A DNA stretch of 64,000 nucleotides. Origin: Rathayibacter tritici (lineage in GTDB: Bacteria; Actinomycetota; Actinomycetes; Actinomycetales; Microbacteriaceae). Shown here piece by piece: positions 63,603 to 64,000 of this stretch (positions are counted from its first letter, which is position 1; every line of letters starts with the position of its first letter). The notes under the pieces are model-generated. The model ran no database searches and was not told the DNA's origin. It saw only the letters and a program-made list of their open reading frames with translations. The stretch is from the NCBI RefSeq assembly GCF_002932875.1, contig NZ_PSWS01000054.1:1-64000 (forward strand), written 5' to 3'. Both the position numbers and the translations under genes were made by a program.

Positions 63603-64000
63603 ATGTCTCCACGTGCACACTCCGGGCTCGAGCCCGCCGCGACTGATCCGGCGTCCCTCCGCAACTTCTGCATCATCGCCCACATCGACCACGGCAAGTC
63701 CACTCTCGCCGATCGGATGCTGGGCATCACGGGGGTCGTCGAGGACCGGGCGATGCGCGCGCAGTACCTCGACCGCATGGACATCGAGCGCGAGCGCGGT
63801 ATCACGATCAAATCGCAGGCCGTGCGGATGCCGTGGGAACGCGGCGGCCGCACCTTCGCCCTGAACATGATCGACACTCCGGGGCACGTCGACTTCTCCT
63901 ACGAGGTCAGCCGCTCGCTCGCCGCGTGCGAGGGCGCGATCCTCCTGGTTGACGCCGCGCAGGGCATCGAGGCGCAGACGCTCGCGAACCTGTACCTCGC
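63603..64000 (+). CDS. lepA: Elongation factor 4 (LepA), 5' part only
   Basis: GTPase that acts on the ribosome during stress. The window includes the first 132 codons: [20 protein letters not shown] is the P-loop (G1), then the switch region with [25 protein letters not shown] (G3) and the following [19 protein letters not shown] block. ATG at 63603. The gene runs off the end of the window. Confidence 0.95.
   Translation, partial: MSPRAHSGLEPAATDPASLRNFCIIAHIDHGKSTLADRMLGITGVVEDRAMRAQYLDRMDIERERGITIKSQAVRMPWERGGRTFALNMIDTPGHVDFSYEVSRSLAACEGAILLVDAAQGIEAQTLANLYL

Overview
The window is chromosomal DNA of a high-GC actinobacterium. Compact gene spacing, many GTG starts, 4-base stop/start overlaps (GTGA, ATGA), coenzyme F420 genes (cofE, cofC), a CydABDC bd-oxidase operon and a peptidoglycan synthase with a PASTA domain all fit the family Microbacteriaceae. 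A Rathayibacter- or Clavibacter-like genus is my guess; nothing in the window proves the genus.

Layout. 1-22.8 kb is ordinary core genome: phospholipid and cell-wall genes (plsC, gpsA, ddl), a DUF3515 lipoprotein, thiL, rsmD, a MoxR/DUF58/transglutaminase operon leading into recG, coaD, cofE-cofC, a class IV aminotransferase, a bifunctional penicillin-binding protein, an MFS exporter, a YceI protein, an App1-type phosphatase, a YedK/HMCES protein and a TetR regulator. About 22.8-35.8 kb is an accessory region. It is patchy and visibly less GC-rich, rich in small winged-helix regulators and in decayed genes (LysR, an alpha/beta hydrolase, a ParA-like Walker A stub, an unknown frameshifted ORF). 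Its intact parts are (a) a divergent fatty-acid-reductase pair (InhA/FabI-like and MabA/FabG-like) with an Rv3651-like sensory protein and a winged-helix regulator beside a perfect palindrome, and (b) a translationally coupled cassette of XRE regulator, ImmA-type HEIGH metallopeptidase, seven-helix membrane protein and membrane-anchored alpha/beta hydrolase, flanked on both sides by opposing winged-helix genes. A dead paralogue of the hydrolase lies just upstream. Cassette (b) is my main candidate for an undescribed signalling or conflict system.

35.8-64 kb returns to core and niche genes: an osmoprotectant ABC transporter operon, a DedA protein, a secreted PQQ-type sugar dehydrogenase with a PKD domain interrupted by one TAG codon, an SGNH hydrolase, an acyltransferase-3 protein, cydA-cydB-cydD-cydC, an AlkD-like protein, a secreted bulb-lectin protein with a frameshift in its signal peptide, a small array of 32-bp-spaced repeats, head-to-head pabC-like/pabB, leuS, a secreted Gly/Ala-rich protein paired with a two-helix membrane protein, comEA-comEC-holA, rpsT and the 5' part of lepA, which runs off the end.

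I found no tRNA, rRNA, CRISPR array or intact insertion sequence. GC statements are by eye. Family names come from motifs recognised in the translations, not from database searches.
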